Source of the DNA: Desulfobacter postgatei 2ac9
Lineage (GTDB): Bacteria > Desulfobacterota > Desulfobacteria > Desulfobacterales > Desulfobacteraceae
Direction of reading: 5' to 3'
Assembly (NCBI RefSeq): GCF_000233695.2
Contig: NZ_CM001488.1
Location: 3,032,279 to 3,096,278, forward strand
DNA length: 64,000 nucleotides
Shown here: positions 45,307-54,596 of the stretch, piece by piece
Numbering within the stretch: the first letter of the stretch is position 1
How the letters are laid out: each line of letters begins with the position of its first letter
Made by a program: the position numbers and the translations under genes
Notes under the pieces: generated by a model
The model's input: only the letters and a program-made list of their open reading frames with translations
The model's database searches: none
What the model was told of the DNA's origin: nothing

Positions 45307-46632
45307 TTAAAATGGAAGCATGCTCCGAAGGGATTTCATGCCGCCGTTATTAAATTTTTTCACCATTTTCATGGATTGGGTATAGCTTTTAAGCAGTTTA
45401 TTCACATCCTGAATCGATGTCCCCGAACCAAGGGCAATCCTTTTTTTGCGGGATGCTTTTATGATTGCGTGTTTGGCCCGTTCATCAGGAGTCATGGAAT
45501 TGATAATAGCCTCTATTTTTAAAAATTCTTTATCACTGATGTTCAAATCATTGAGCATCTTTTTATTTACCCCGGGCAGCATGCCCAAAAGATCCTTGAT
45601 CGATCCCATTTTGCGGACCTGCTGCATCTGGTTTTTAAAATCTTCCAGGGTAAACTGATTTTTCCTCAGTTTCTTTTCAAGGGCCTGGGCTTCTTTCTGG
45701 TCAACCGCCTCCACTGCCTTTTCAATAAAAGACAGGGTGTCTCCCATACCCAGAATCCTGGACGCCATACGGTCCGGATGAAAGGGCTCAAGTGCCGTAC
45801 TCTTTTCACCCACACCGATGAACTTTAAGGGTTTGCCCGTCACCGCTTTGATGGAGAGCGCTGCACCGCCTCTGGCATCACCGTCCATCTTGGTCAGCAC
45901 AAAGCCTGAAATATCCAGCCGCTTGTCGAATTCACCGGCAATGTTCACCGCATCCTGGCCGGTCATGGCATCTGCCACCAGAAGAATTTCTGCGGGGTTG
46001 ATGCCCTTTTTGATCTCTTCAAGCTCGACCATGAGCGCGTCATCCAAGTGCAACCGCCCTGCGGTGTCAATGAGCAGGGTGTCGCAGCCAAGCTCCCTTG
46101 CGGCAAGCGTTGCATCCTGGCAGATCCTGAGCGGTTTCATGTCGGTTGTGGATTCAAATACCGGCACGTCCATCTGTTTGCCCAGCTTGGTCAGCTGGTC
46201 TATGGCTGCCGGACGGTACACATCCACAGGCACAAGATAGGGCTTTCTGCCGATTTTGCGCAGAAAACGCGCCAGTTTGCCAGCTGTGGTCGTTTTGCCG
46301 GAACCCTGCAGTCCCACCAGCATGATTGATGATGCCCCGGTGGCGGCAAAGTTCAGTTCCTGGTGGGTGGAGCCCATCATTTTTGTAAATTCTTCGTTTA
46401 CAATCTTGATGACCTGCTGGCCCGGGGTCAGACTTTGCATAACCTCCCGGCCAAGGGCTCGGGCTTTTATATCTGAAATGACATTTTTTGCAACCTTATA
46501 ATTGACATCGGCTTCCAGAAGTGCCAATCTGACCTGTTTTAAGCCGTCCTCAATGTTTCTCTCGGTAAGGGTTCCGTGCCCTCTTAGTTTCTTAAAAACA
46601 GAATCCAGCCGGTCGCTTAAATCGTCAAACAT
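45307..46632 (-). CDS. ffh: Signal recognition particle GTPase Ffh
   Basis: N domain, then G domain with [24 protein letters not shown] and [11 protein letters not shown], then a Met-rich M domain (Q-M-Q-Q-V-R-K-M-G and G-M-L-P-G) that binds signal peptides and 4.5S RNA. 441 aa. Start M-F-D-D-L at 46632; a TTG two codons upstream has the better-spaced AAAGG site, so the true start may be 46638. First gene of the operon. Confidence 0.97.
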   Translation of the reverse strand: MFDDLSDRLDSVFKKLRGHGTLTERNIEDGLKQVRLALLEADVNYKVAKNVISDIKARALGREVMQSLTPGQQVIKIVNEEFTKMMGSTHQELNFAATGASSIMLVGLQGSGKTTTAGKLARFLRKIGRKPYLVPVDVYRPAAIDQLTKLGKQMDVPVFESTTDMKPLRICQDATLAARELGCDTLLIDTAGRLHLDDALMVELEEIKKGINPAEILLVADAMTGQDAVNIAGEFDKRLDISGFVLTKMDGDARGGAALSIKAVTGKPLKFIGVGEKSTALEPFHPDRMASRILGMGDTLSFIEKAVEAVDQKEAQALEKKLRKNQFTLEDFKNQMQQVRKMGSIKDLLGMLPGVNKKMLNDLNISDKEFLKIEAIINSMTPDERAKHAIIKASRKKRIALGSGTSIQDVNKLLKSYTQSMKMVKKFNNGGMKSLRSMLPF

Positions 46633-46732
46633 GTGCAAGATAACCTTTTTCTCAGTGTCAAATCAAATCGTTGAAATTAATAAATAATCCGTGTAATGTC
46701 AAGAAAATAATAAAATTATGCAGGTGCGTACA

Positions 46733-47773
46733 ATGAAAGATATACTGGATTTTACCCGGCAGGATCTGGGTGAATGGTTTGAAAATAAAGGAATACGGCG
46801 TTTCAGGGCTGACCAGGTGTTCAAATGGCTCCACCTGAAGCTTGCCGACAGCTTCGAAGAGATGACCGACCTGGGCAAGGCGCTGCGGGGGGAATTGGCC
46901 GAGCATTTTTTTCTGGGAACACTGGAACTTGAAAACATGGAAACTTCCGTTGATGCCACAAAGAAATTTTTGCATCGACTGGCAGACGGGGAGTATGTGG
47001 AAAGTGTTCTCATACCTGAAAAAGAGCATTATACCCTTTGTGTGTCCACCCAGGCCGGATGTGCCATGAACTGTAAGTTCTGTCTGACCGCCAAAACCGG
47101 GTTTAAAAGAAACCTGACCATGGGAGAGATTGTAGGTCAGGTACGGGATGCCCGAAGGTTTGTTGCCCAACAGGGCATCGAACCTTTGTCTCTGTCCAAT
47201 ATCGTGTTCATGGGTATGGGGGAACCTTTGGCAAATTATGATAACCTTTTGCGCAGCCTTGGTGTGATTTTTGATACGGATTTCGGGATGAAGTTCTCCC
47301 GTCGCAAAGTTACGGTCTCCACCTCCGGCATTGCGCCTAAAATCATTCAGCTGGGCCTTGATACCGAAGTCAATCTTGCAGTGTCGCTCAATGCCACAGA
47401 CAATGAACTGCGTTCAAGCCTGATGCCGGTCAACCGTACCTGGCCTATTGAGGCGCTGCTTGCGGCCTGCAAAGAATTTGAGATGAAGCCCAGGAACAAA
47501 ATTACCTTTGAGTATATTCTGATGAGCGGGGTCAATGACAGTGATGCCCATGCCCATGACCTGGTCCGCCTGCTTTCTCCCATTCGGGCAAAAGTGAATC
47601 TTATTCCATTTAACGAACATCCCCAAGCCCCCTTTAAAAGGCCTTCACGGGATCGGATCAACGCCTTTTTGACCATTCTTTTAAATCGGAACATGACAGC
47701 TATTGTCAGGAAAAGTAAGGGGGATGATATTTCTGCGGCCTGTGGGCAGCTCAAGGCAGCCCGGATAGAATAG
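46733..47773 (+). CDS. rlmN: 23S rRNA (A2503-C2)/tRNA methyltransferase RlmN
   Basis: A radical SAM enzyme with CAMNCKFCLT (the [4Fe-4S] CxxxCxxC), MGMGEPLANYDNLL and the C-terminal INLIPFNE-type block (VNLIPFNEHPQAP). The second Cys needed for catalysis is in GDDISAACGQL. Start placed at ATG 46733 behind AGGTG; ATG 46718 is in frame. Divergent from ffh. Confidence 0.95.
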   Translation: MKDILDFTRQDLGEWFENKGIRRFRADQVFKWLHLKLADSFEEMTDLGKALRGELAEHFFLGTLELENMETSVDATKKFLHRLADGEYVESVLIPEKEHYTLCVSTQAGCAMNCKFCLTAKTGFKRNLTMGEIVGQVRDARRFVAQQGIEPLSLSNIVFMGMGEPLANYDNLLRSLGVIFDTDFGMKFSRRKVTVSTSGIAPKIIQLGLDTEVNLAVSLNATDNELRSSLMPVNRTWPIEALLAACKEFEMKPRNKITFEYILMSGVNDSDAHAHDLVRLLSPIRAKVNLIPFNEHPQAPFKRPSRDRINAFLTILLNRNMTAIVRKSKGDDISAACGQLKAARIE

Positions 47774-47805
47774 AGTTCACCGCAAATGAATTGATACTTC
47801 ATCGT

Positions 47806-47829
47806 GTTCCTGTTCCTGTTCTTGTTCTT
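47806..47829. repeat. Hexamer tandem repeat
   Basis: Four tandem units GTTCCT GTTCCT then GTTCTT GTTCTT lie just downstream of rlmN. Short simple repeat with no gene; possibly variable in copy number. Confidence 0.7.
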
Positions 47830-47946
47830 AATCAGCCTTATTCCGACAAAGGTACGAAAAGTCTCATAGGCGTTAACACTCTTTGAATATGACCTTTTAG
47901 CTTCAACAGGAATGAATAATATAAGTAGTCTTCGCTTTGAAAGTCC

Positions 47947-48300
47947 TTATTCTGTTACAAGTGCCCTTACTTTAGCCAAAGCGTCACTTACGACTGAAGC
48001 AGAGGCCTTTTCAGCAAATTTTAAACCTCTTTCCACAAAATCAATTGTCTTGACCTGATGACAAAGAATAACACCGGAAATCTTTTCTCCGGCTAAAACT
48101 ACTTCAAAACCATGTCCCCGGACCCTGCTTGTGACCGGGGCGACCAAAGCCAGGAGAATTTTTTTATTGAAAATAGCAGGAGAAAGGACCAGGACAGGGC
48201 GATGCCCCATTTGCTCGTGACCAGCGGCAGGGTCAAAGTCTGTCCAGACAAGATCGCCCCGCTCAGGAATAAACACTTTTTTTTCAGATCTTGCGGCCAT
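47947..48300 (-). CDS. mazF: MazF/PemK-type toxin (ribonuclease)
   Basis: 117 residues. The N-terminus has P-E-R-G-D-L-V-W-T-D-F-D-P-A-A-G-H-E-Q, then HRPVLVLSPAIFN and VAPVTSR, with ILCHQVKTIDF later, the order of PemK/MazF mRNA interferases. Start placed at ATG 48300, which overlaps the mazE stop (TAATG) and follows AAAGGA; an ATG two codons upstream is in frame too. Confidence 0.9.
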   Translation of the reverse strand: MAARSEKKVFIPERGDLVWTDFDPAAGHEQMGHRPVLVLSPAIFNKKILLALVAPVTSRVRGHGFEVVLAGEKISGVILCHQVKTIDFVERGLKFAEKASASVVSDALAKVRALVTE

Positions 48301-48560
48301 TACCATTCCTTTCCTACAGGCTTGTCGTTCAACCATGCCTTATCCTCGGCATTCAAGGCAACAGCCTTGGGATCACATTGGTTTAAAAGTTCGTCAAGTG
48401 TATAATCTTTCTTCTTTTTGATAGGGGTAATAATAATCCTTCCGTCTTTCGCCTCAATGGTAACGATCTGATCTTTTTCAAGCTGAATCATGTCAGCAAT
48501 CATTTTTGGTATCCTTGCTGCCAAGCTGTTACCCCACTTTTTAATCACCAGTTCTGTCAT
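48300..48560 (-). CDS. mazE: MazE/AbrB-type antitoxin
   Basis: 86 residues: M-T-E-L-V-I-K-K-W-G-N-S-L-A-A-R-I-P is the swapped-hairpin AbrB/MazE DNA-binding fold, with a C-terminal acidic tail that would bind the toxin. Start ATG 48560 is preceded by AAGGAG. It is upstream of mazF, the usual order. Confidence 0.92.
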   Translation of the reverse strand: MTELVIKKWGNSLAARIPKMIADMIQLEKDQIVTIEAKDGRIIITPIKKKKDYTLDELLNQCDPKAVALNAEDKAWLNDKPVGKEW

Positions 48561-48754
48561 TTTGTGCTCCTTCAAGAGTTTAAGCAATGTATAAACATAC
48601 ATTGCAGCACAAAAGAAGTTGTGTCAACAACGTATAAACATTTTAAGCCCAATTCTACGTCCAAATATTAATTCTCTTGCTTTACCCGGTTCCCATGATG
48701 ATGAATAACAGGAGTAAGATTAAGAGCAAGGTTAAGAAAAAGGGCTGGGGCGGG

Positions 48755-49765
48755 TCAGGGGGATTGTATCAACAGATTATGAAATGCCCCTGATTCCGGT
48801 GCGACAACCTCTATCTCCTTTGTTCCCTGTTTTTGAAAAATACTAATAGTAGTTAACGCACCGGCAGATGCTTTGGTGTATCCGGATGTGATCGTAGCGG
48901 CCAGGTGCAGGGCGGCTTCGTCGGTCTGTCCGAAAACTAGGGCGTCGGGGCCGGGCAGGTGGGTACAGCGAAGCCGGATGTGGGTTTGGGGATCGTAGAG
49001 ATTCATGATCCGTTTGTTTTCTGCCTTATTTTTTCCCACCACAAGTTTAGATCTGCTGTCCAGGCGGAAGTGCCTGCCGTGTTTAAGCAGGTTCAGCTGG
49101 GTTTTATCTTCTGTTTTCTGGACATATAAAAGATCTCTTAATCGCTGGGAATAGCCCTTGTCCGTGAGCAGACATCCGCCGGCCGGAGAGGGATATTCCG
49201 TGATGCCGTACTTTTTTGCCAGGGCGGTCTGGGGTTTTCTGCTCCGACCGCTGATGGACTCAAGGCGGCTTCTGTCCACAAGCCCCTTTTGTTCGGCAAT
49301 GGTCTCGGGCAGTATGCCTGCACTTAAAGGACGAAGTATCAGGCCGTCATAACCGCAATTTTTTTCAACATAGCGCAGGGCGCTTTTTGTCTGGGATTTT
49401 GGCCGCTGCCCCACCACCTCACCTGAAAATAAAAAATCAGCCCCTATTTGCGCCATTATGGCGCCTGCTTTGGCAAACATCAATGTATGGCAGTCCATGC
49501 AGGGGTTCATGTTTTTGCCGAACCCCGCTTTGGGGGCTTTCATCATTTCCATGTAGGCTTCTCTAATATTTTTTACGATCAAGGGGATGCCGGTCTGTTT
49601 CGAGGCCTTTTTTGCGGCCCTGGCATCAAAAAAGGGTGTTTCAAAACTGATCCAGGTCACATCAATGCCCTGGTCCTTGAGCAAGAGGGCCGATAGTATG
49701 CTGTCAAGCCCGCCCGAGCAAAGGCCTAAGGCTTTGACCTGTCTTGTGGTTTCAATAGGGTTCAT
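48755..49765 (-). CDS. PP-loop ATPase, tRNA thiouridylase-like, with extra C-terminal domain
   Basis: 336 residues. The N-terminal adenylation motif is CSGGLDSILSALL (P-loop SGGxDS). NPCMDCHTLMFAKAG carries a Cys pair, as in MnmA/ThiI-type sulfur transfer enzymes, and GEVVGQRPKSQTK follows. PSPAGGCLLTD comes later. The C-terminal 110 residues (with L-N-L-L-K-H-G-R-H-F and VVGKNKAEN) resemble NFACT/DUF814-like RNA-binding domains. A tRNA-sulfur modification role is likely; the exact position is unknown. Confidence 0.8.
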   Translation of the reverse strand: MNPIETTRQVKALGLCSGGLDSILSALLLKDQGIDVTWISFETPFFDARAAKKASKQTGIPLIVKNIREAYMEMMKAPKAGFGKNMNPCMDCHTLMFAKAGAIMAQIGADFLFSGEVVGQRPKSQTKSALRYVEKNCGYDGLILRPLSAGILPETIAEQKGLVDRSRLESISGRSRKPQTALAKKYGITEYPSPAGGCLLTDKGYSQRLRDLLYVQKTEDKTQLNLLKHGRHFRLDSRSKLVVGKNKAENKRIMNLYDPQTHIRLRCTHLPGPDALVFGQTDEAALHLAATITSGYTKASAGALTTISIFQKQGTKEIEVVAPESGAFHNLLIQSP

Positions 49766-49823
49766 ATATAAGTTTTGAGTTATGGAACAGGTATCCCGAT
49801 TTGTATCGGTTATTGTTGAAAGG

Positions 49824-51071
49824 TTAAACCCGTTGCTGTATCAGGCGGATTTTCACCTTGATGCCGTTTTGTTCTGTCAGGGTCTCTTCGGCGTATGTGA
49901 TCATCTGCTGCAGATGTTTGATTTCATCTGAAAACAGGTGGTCATCCATAATCAGGGATATCAGCAGCATGTCCGTTCCGGCCCGGCACTCTTTTTCCAT
50001 GGTACAACGGATGCCCGGCATCTTTAATGCGTTTTTAAGGTTTTCCCTGACTTGGGCCTGGGATACCCGGATACCTGAGATGAGCATGTAATTATCAGCC
50101 TGTTCAGCCAGCCACTCTATCCGGGTCGAGGTTGCACCACAAGGGCACGCCTGGGGAAAGAATTTTGCCATGTCACCGGTACGAAAGCGGATCAGCGGGA
50201 ATGCACGGGCTGACAGCGTGGTCAGGACCAGTTCTCCTTTTTCCCCTGTCGGAACAGGCCTGCCTGTCGAAGGATCAATGATTTCGGGCAGAATGTGGTC
50301 ATCATTCATGTGCAGTCCGTCATGATATCGGCATTCATAGGCAATGGCAGGCCCCGGGATCTCACTTAAGCCGTAATTGAGCCAGACATCCACATGAAGA
50401 CTTTCCCTGAGTTCGGTGACTGTATGCCCGTCATCCGGCTCGCCCACAAGGATGATTTGTTTCAGGTTCAATTCGTTGGGATGGCACTCCCGGTCAAACA
50501 TGTGGGCTGTCAGATGCCGGGCAAAGGCTGGGGTGCTTACAAGGGTTGTTACCTTGTAGTCTCTGAGTACCATAAGTGTTTTGGCCACGGACAGGGGGGC
50601 ATTGGGAATCACGCCGGCGCCTATGGCCTCACCCCCGTCTTTGTAGTCCCTGGCCCAGTTGGCAAGTCCCGGCGGCAGGTGAACCAGGATAATATCCCTG
50701 TCCGTTACATTGGCTTCGGCATAGGCACCTGCAACCATTTTTTCCCAGATCATCAGATCCGTTTTTGTATACCCGCTGATGGAGGGGCTTGTACCGGATC
50801 CGGGCGCAGTGTGGATGCGGACAATATCCTTCAGGGGGACGGCAAAAAGTCCGTAGGGATAGTGGGTGGCCAGGTGTGTTCTGTCCATGAAAGGCAGCTT
50901 TTCAATGTCTTCAAGCCCGGTAATGTCTGAAAGACCTGTTTCCTGGATGCGGTTTCGGTGGAAGGGAACATTTTTGCACGCCCGGTTCACGGTGGCCTGC
51001 AGGCGCTCAAGTTGACGCTGGGCCTTGTCGTTTTCATCCATATCTGCGGTCATATTTATCTGTTCGGACAT
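49824..51071 (-). CDS. Phenylacetate-CoA ligase-like AMP-forming enzyme
   Basis: 415 residues of the PaaK type: early block VPFHRNRIQETGL, ATP-binding TAPGSGTSPSISGYTK, LNYGLSEIPGPAIAYEC, LIRFRTGDMAKF and the C-terminal ISGIRVSQAQV. It activates an aryl or other acid to its CoA ester. It is the last gene of the liv operon, with a one-base overlap with livF, so the imported substrate may be an aromatic or organic acid. Whether it is phenylacetate specifically cannot be told. Confidence 0.88.
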   Translation of the reverse strand: MSEQINMTADMDENDKAQRQLERLQATVNRACKNVPFHRNRIQETGLSDITGLEDIEKLPFMDRTHLATHYPYGLFAVPLKDIVRIHTAPGSGTSPSISGYTKTDLMIWEKMVAGAYAEANVTDRDIILVHLPPGLANWARDYKDGGEAIGAGVIPNAPLSVAKTLMVLRDYKVTTLVSTPAFARHLTAHMFDRECHPNELNLKQIILVGEPDDGHTVTELRESLHVDVWLNYGLSEIPGPAIAYECRYHDGLHMNDDHILPEIIDPSTGRPVPTGEKGELVLTTLSARAFPLIRFRTGDMAKFFPQACPCGATSTRIEWLAEQADNYMLISGIRVSQAQVRENLKNALKMPGIRCTMEKECRAGTDMLLISLIMDDHLFSDEIKHLQQMITYAEETLTEQNGIKVKIRLIQQRV

Positions 51072-51817
51072 TATTGATTCCTTTCGTCCAAAAAGTCGCC
51101 GTAATCTTTGCCAAGGTAGGCACGCTTCACATCATCATCCACTAAAAGTTCATCTGCACTGCCCTGGAGTACCATTTTACCCGTTTCAAGCACATAGCCC
51201 CGGTCAGCAATTTTCAAAGCTGCCCTGGCATTCTGCTCAACCAGAAGAATAGTCACCCCGTTGTGTGACAGATCCTGGATCGTGGAAAAGATCATCTCCA
51301 CAATTTTGGGGGCAAGGCCCATGGATGGCTCGTCCAGTACGAGCAGGGTAGGGCGCGCCATCAAAGCCCTGCCAATGGCGAGCATCTGCTGCTCGCCTCC
51401 TGACAGTGTGCCGGCCAACTGGCCTGCCCGTTCCTTTAAAATGGGAAACATCTGAATCACCATATCAAGATCTTCGGCCACACGGCTTTTTCCATCTTTT
51501 TTGAACCGGGTATATGCTCCCATTTTCAGGTTGTCCATAACGCTTAGGGGTGAAAATATCTGCCGACCTTCGGGCACCATGCTGATACCCTGCCTGACAA
51601 TGGCCGGTGCTGACATGCCATTAAGGGGGCGGCCTTTGAACTCGATCTCCCCGGACCAGTTTTTTAACAGGCCGCACACCGCGGCTAAAAGGGTGCTTTT
51701 GCCTGCGCCGTTGGCACCGATGATGGAGATCAGCTCCCCTTGTCTCACCGAAAGACTTACCGTATGAACCACGGCAATATTTCCGTAACAGCATCTCAGG
51801 TTTTTAATTTTCAGCAT
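51071..51817 (-). CDS. livF: Branched-chain amino acid-type ABC transporter ATPase LivF
   Basis: 248 residues with Walker A GANGAGKST (about residue 33), signature LSGGEQQML, Walker B LLVLDEPSMGL and the LivF-specific TILLVEQNARAAL. Cytoplasmic ATPase of the transporter. Ends one base into the paaK-like start (TAATG). Confidence 0.95.
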   Translation of the reverse strand: MLKIKNLRCCYGNIAVVHTVSLSVRQGELISIIGANGAGKSTLLAAVCGLLKNWSGEIEFKGRPLNGMSAPAIVRQGISMVPEGRQIFSPLSVMDNLKMGAYTRFKKDGKSRVAEDLDMVIQMFPILKERAGQLAGTLSGGEQQMLAIGRALMARPTLLVLDEPSMGLAPKIVEMIFSTIQDLSHNGVTILLVEQNARAALKIADRGYVLETGKMVLQGSADELLVDDDVKRAYLGKDYGDFLDERNQ

Positions 51818-51843
51818 AAAAAAGTTTTGTCCGATTGTTTTTT

Positions 51844-51967
51844 ATTTGGATGAGAACTTGCCCAGCTGCAAGGCGCAAGGAAATTTGTAACCGGAGCATA
51901 CATGATAGTATGTGAGGATTACAAATTTTTGCAGCAACGCCGCAGATGGGTGAGTTCTCATCCAAAT
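51844..51967. repeat. MITE-like inverted repeat of 124 bases
   Basis: Terminal arms ATTTGGATGAGAACTT (51844-51859) and AGTTCTCATCCAAAT (51953-51967) flank inner arms AATTTGTAA / TTACAAATT and CATAC / GTATG. The whole can fold into a long hairpin. There is no coding. It separates livF from livG within the operon, and is probably a dispersed repeat of this lineage. Confidence 0.8.
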
Positions 51968-51968
51968 A

Positions 51969-52763
51969 TTATCCGTTGCCTAGGTAGGCTGACATTACGG
52001 CCTCATTGCGCTGGATTTGTCGGGGTGTGCCTTCGGCTAATTTTTTCCCCTGGTCCAGAACGACCACCTTGTCGGACATCCCCATAACCAGGCTCATGTC
52101 ATGTTCCACCAGCATCATCGTGATACCCGATTCTTTAATTTTTTGGATCAGTTTGCCCAGGGCGTGGGTTTCAACCGGGTTCAATCCGGCAGCCGGCTCG
52201 TCAAGCAGGAGCAGCAGGGGATCCGAAGCCAATGCCCGGGCAATTTGTGCGGTTTTCTGCCGGCCTGCGGGCAGATCGCCTGCCATTTTATGGGTATCTG
52301 TTGAAAGACCTGTGAATTCAAGCAACGCTTCCGCCCGCCGACGGGAGTCTCGCTCTTCTTTTTTCATGGCAGGCATCCGGGTGACGGCGGCCCAGAAGCC
52401 TGCTTTGGTGCGTACATGCATCCCAACCATGATGTTTTCCAGTAAGGTCATGGATGAAAAAAGCTCCACATGCTGAAAGGTCCTGGCCACCCCTGCTTTC
52501 ACCAATCTGTGAACCGGCGTTTTTTTGATGTTTTTTCCATTGAAAATCACCTTGCCCGCATCGGGCCGGTAAATGCCGGTGATCATGTTGAACAGCGTTG
52601 TCTTCCCGGCCCCGTTGGGACCGATCAGTCCGCATACGATGCCTTTTTCAATAGAAAAACTGATTTGGTCCTGGGCTTTGACGCCGCCAAACATTTTGGT
52701 CAGATCCTGGACCTCAAGGATCTGTTCGGCCCGGATTTGAGGCCGTTGTTGTGACAGTATCAT
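51969..52763 (-). CDS. livG: Branched-chain amino acid-type ABC transporter ATPase LivG
   Basis: 264 residues, Walker A GPNGAGKTT, a signature of the form LPAGRQKTAQIARAL, Walker B LLLLDEPAAGLNP and the H-loop MLVEHDMSLVM. The signature lacks the usual LSGGQ start but keeps the G-R-Q-K/R-x-x-x-I pattern of LivG. Overlaps livM by four bases. Confidence 0.95.
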   Translation of the reverse strand: MILSQQRPQIRAEQILEVQDLTKMFGGVKAQDQISFSIEKGIVCGLIGPNGAGKTTLFNMITGIYRPDAGKVIFNGKNIKKTPVHRLVKAGVARTFQHVELFSSMTLLENIMVGMHVRTKAGFWAAVTRMPAMKKEERDSRRRAEALLEFTGLSTDTHKMAGDLPAGRQKTAQIARALASDPLLLLLDEPAAGLNPVETHALGKLIQKIKESGITMMLVEHDMSLVMGMSDKVVVLDQGKKLAEGTPRQIQRNEAVMSAYLGNG

Positions 52764-53719
52764 GCCTTGGCCCTCCGGGCTGTCCGGATCATATCCATGA
52801 TCCCCCGGTTCAACCCCTGGGGCATGAATATCATGACAACCATTAAAACAGTTCCGAAAATGATCATTTCATATTCGGCAAATCCGTGGAGCACTTCGGG
52901 CAGAAGGGTCAGCACGGCTGCACCGAGCACAGCCCCCCATACGCTTGCCATGCCGCCGATTACCACCATGGTGACTATTTTTATAGAGAACATAAACCCG
53001 AATGACTCAGGACTGATAAAAAGGACAAAATGGGCGTACAAGAAACCTGCTATCGCACTGAGGGCGGCGGAAAACATAAATATTTCAAGTTTTAGAAAGT
53101 GGGTGTTTATACCTATGGCAACAGCGGCTTTTTCTCCGTCATGGATGGCTCGAAGCGCACGGCCCGTGCGGGAGTCAAGAAGCCTGCGGCAAATGATCAT
53201 GGCGACACACACAGTGGCCCAAACAAGGAAATAGTAACCGGGTCCGGCCATGAAGACCAGGGAGCCTGCCTCCAGCACGGGGATTCCCACAAATCCGGAT
53301 GCCCCGCCGGTTACGTGGGCACACTCTCGGATCACAATGTTGACAATCATGCCGAAGCCGAGTGTGCCCATGGCAAGATAATAGCCGGAAAGCCGCAGGG
53401 TAGGAAGTCCCACAATAAAGGCAATGAGTACGGCGGCAGCCACGGCACATACCAGGGCCAGCCAGGGGTTTATGCCGTATGTGCCCGAGAGGATGGCCGT
53501 GGTATAGGCCCCGATGCCGTAAAAGGCGGCATGGCCTAAAGAGACCTGGCCGGTGTAACCCATGAGCATGTTAAGGCCTAATCCGAGGAGGGTGTTGATC
53601 CCGATAAAGGTCATGATCTGAAGATAATAGGTGTTTTCCGTGACAAGTCCAAAGGCAGAGACGGCACAGATAAAACCTAAGTATTCAATCCAGATGATTT
53701 TCTTTTTCTCTGTCATCAT
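52760..53719 (-). CDS. livM: Branched-chain amino acid-type ABC permease LivM
   Basis: 319 residues, about eight to nine membrane segments. LMGYTGQVSLGHAAFYGIGA and the later GMASVWGAVLGAAVLTLLPE are typical of LivM. The two adjacent starts (ATG ATG) make the exact N-terminus uncertain by one residue. Confidence 0.93.
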   Translation of the reverse strand: MMTEKKKIIWIEYLGFICAVSAFGLVTENTYYLQIMTFIGINTLLGLGLNMLMGYTGQVSLGHAAFYGIGAYTTAILSGTYGINPWLALVCAVAAAVLIAFIVGLPTLRLSGYYLAMGTLGFGMIVNIVIRECAHVTGGASGFVGIPVLEAGSLVFMAGPGYYFLVWATVCVAMIICRRLLDSRTGRALRAIHDGEKAAVAIGINTHFLKLEIFMFSAALSAIAGFLYAHFVLFISPESFGFMFSIKIVTMVVIGGMASVWGAVLGAAVLTLLPEVLHGFAEYEMIIFGTVLMVVMIFMPQGLNRGIMDMIRTARRAKA

Positions 53720-54595
53720 CTAAAACCGCTTGGCCTCTTTGGCCGCAAACAGTCCGCCCGGCCGGATGTAAAGAATCAGAAGCAGGAGCACAAAGGCTAT
53801 GGCATCCTTTAAGCCTGAAGATATAAGGCCCGCACCCAGGGATTCCAGAATGCCCAGAAGCAGTCCGCCGGCAAAGGCCCCCCACAGGCTGCCAAGCCCC
53901 CCGATCATAGCGGCACAAAACCCTTTCAGCCCCAGGATGGTGCCCATGTCATAGGAACTCATGGTAATGGGGGCAATGAAGATCCCTGCCACCGCCCCGC
54001 AACCGGCGCTGATGCCAAAGGCCAGAATCCCCATTTTTTCCGACGGGATGCCGGAGAGCCAGGCCGCTTTTTTATTGACGGCACAGGCCACCATGGCTTT
54101 GCCGGTGAGCGTCTGTTTCAGAAACAGATGGATACCGCCTGCCAGCACCAGGGCGGCTGTAACAATCCAGATGCTCTGGGGCAGAAGGGCAGCACCAAAC
54201 ATTTCAATGGATTCATGGCTTGAAAACGAGGGCATGCTGAAAGGGTCTTTTCCCCAGACCATCATGGCTGCGCCTTTTAGGAAAATGCCTGCCCCCACTG
54301 TAATAATAATCAGGGTAATCGGTTTAGGATTTCGGGCCGTACGGATGGCAAGCCGTTCAAATACAAGCCCCAGGATACAGCCGGCTGCCACAGCGCCTGC
54401 CACGGCCAGGGGCAGGGGCAGGCTTAAGCGCACCCACAGCGTCACCATGGCAAGCGCCCCGATCATGACAAACTCCCCGTGGGCAAAGTTGATCAGCTCC
54501 GTGGAGCTGTAAAGCATGGACAGCCCCACGGCGATCACGGCGTATACGGCGCCGGTGGTAATACCTGAAAACAAATATTGGACAATTTCTTGCAT
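53720..54595 (-). CDS. livH: Branched-chain amino acid-type ABC permease LivH
   Basis: 291 residues, about eight membrane segments: ITTGAVYAVIAVGLSMLYSS, ELINFAHGEFVMIGA and the late GGLGSLWGAFAGGLLLGILE are LivH signatures. It pairs with LivM to form the channel. Confidence 0.94.
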   Translation of the reverse strand: MQEIVQYLFSGITTGAVYAVIAVGLSMLYSSTELINFAHGEFVMIGALAMVTLWVRLSLPLPLAVAGAVAAGCILGLVFERLAIRTARNPKPITLIIITVGAGIFLKGAAMMVWGKDPFSMPSFSSHESIEMFGAALLPQSIWIVTAALVLAGGIHLFLKQTLTGKAMVACAVNKKAAWLSGIPSEKMGILAFGISAGCGAVAGIFIAPITMSSYDMGTILGLKGFCAAMIGGLGSLWGAFAGGLLLGILESLGAGLISSGLKDAIAFVLLLLILYIRPGGLFAAKEAKRF

Positions 54596-54596
54596 A

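Noticed and set aside
47806..47829. CRISPR-like repeat
   Set aside because: Only a hexamer microsatellite; no spaced repeats of CRISPR length exist anywhere in the window.
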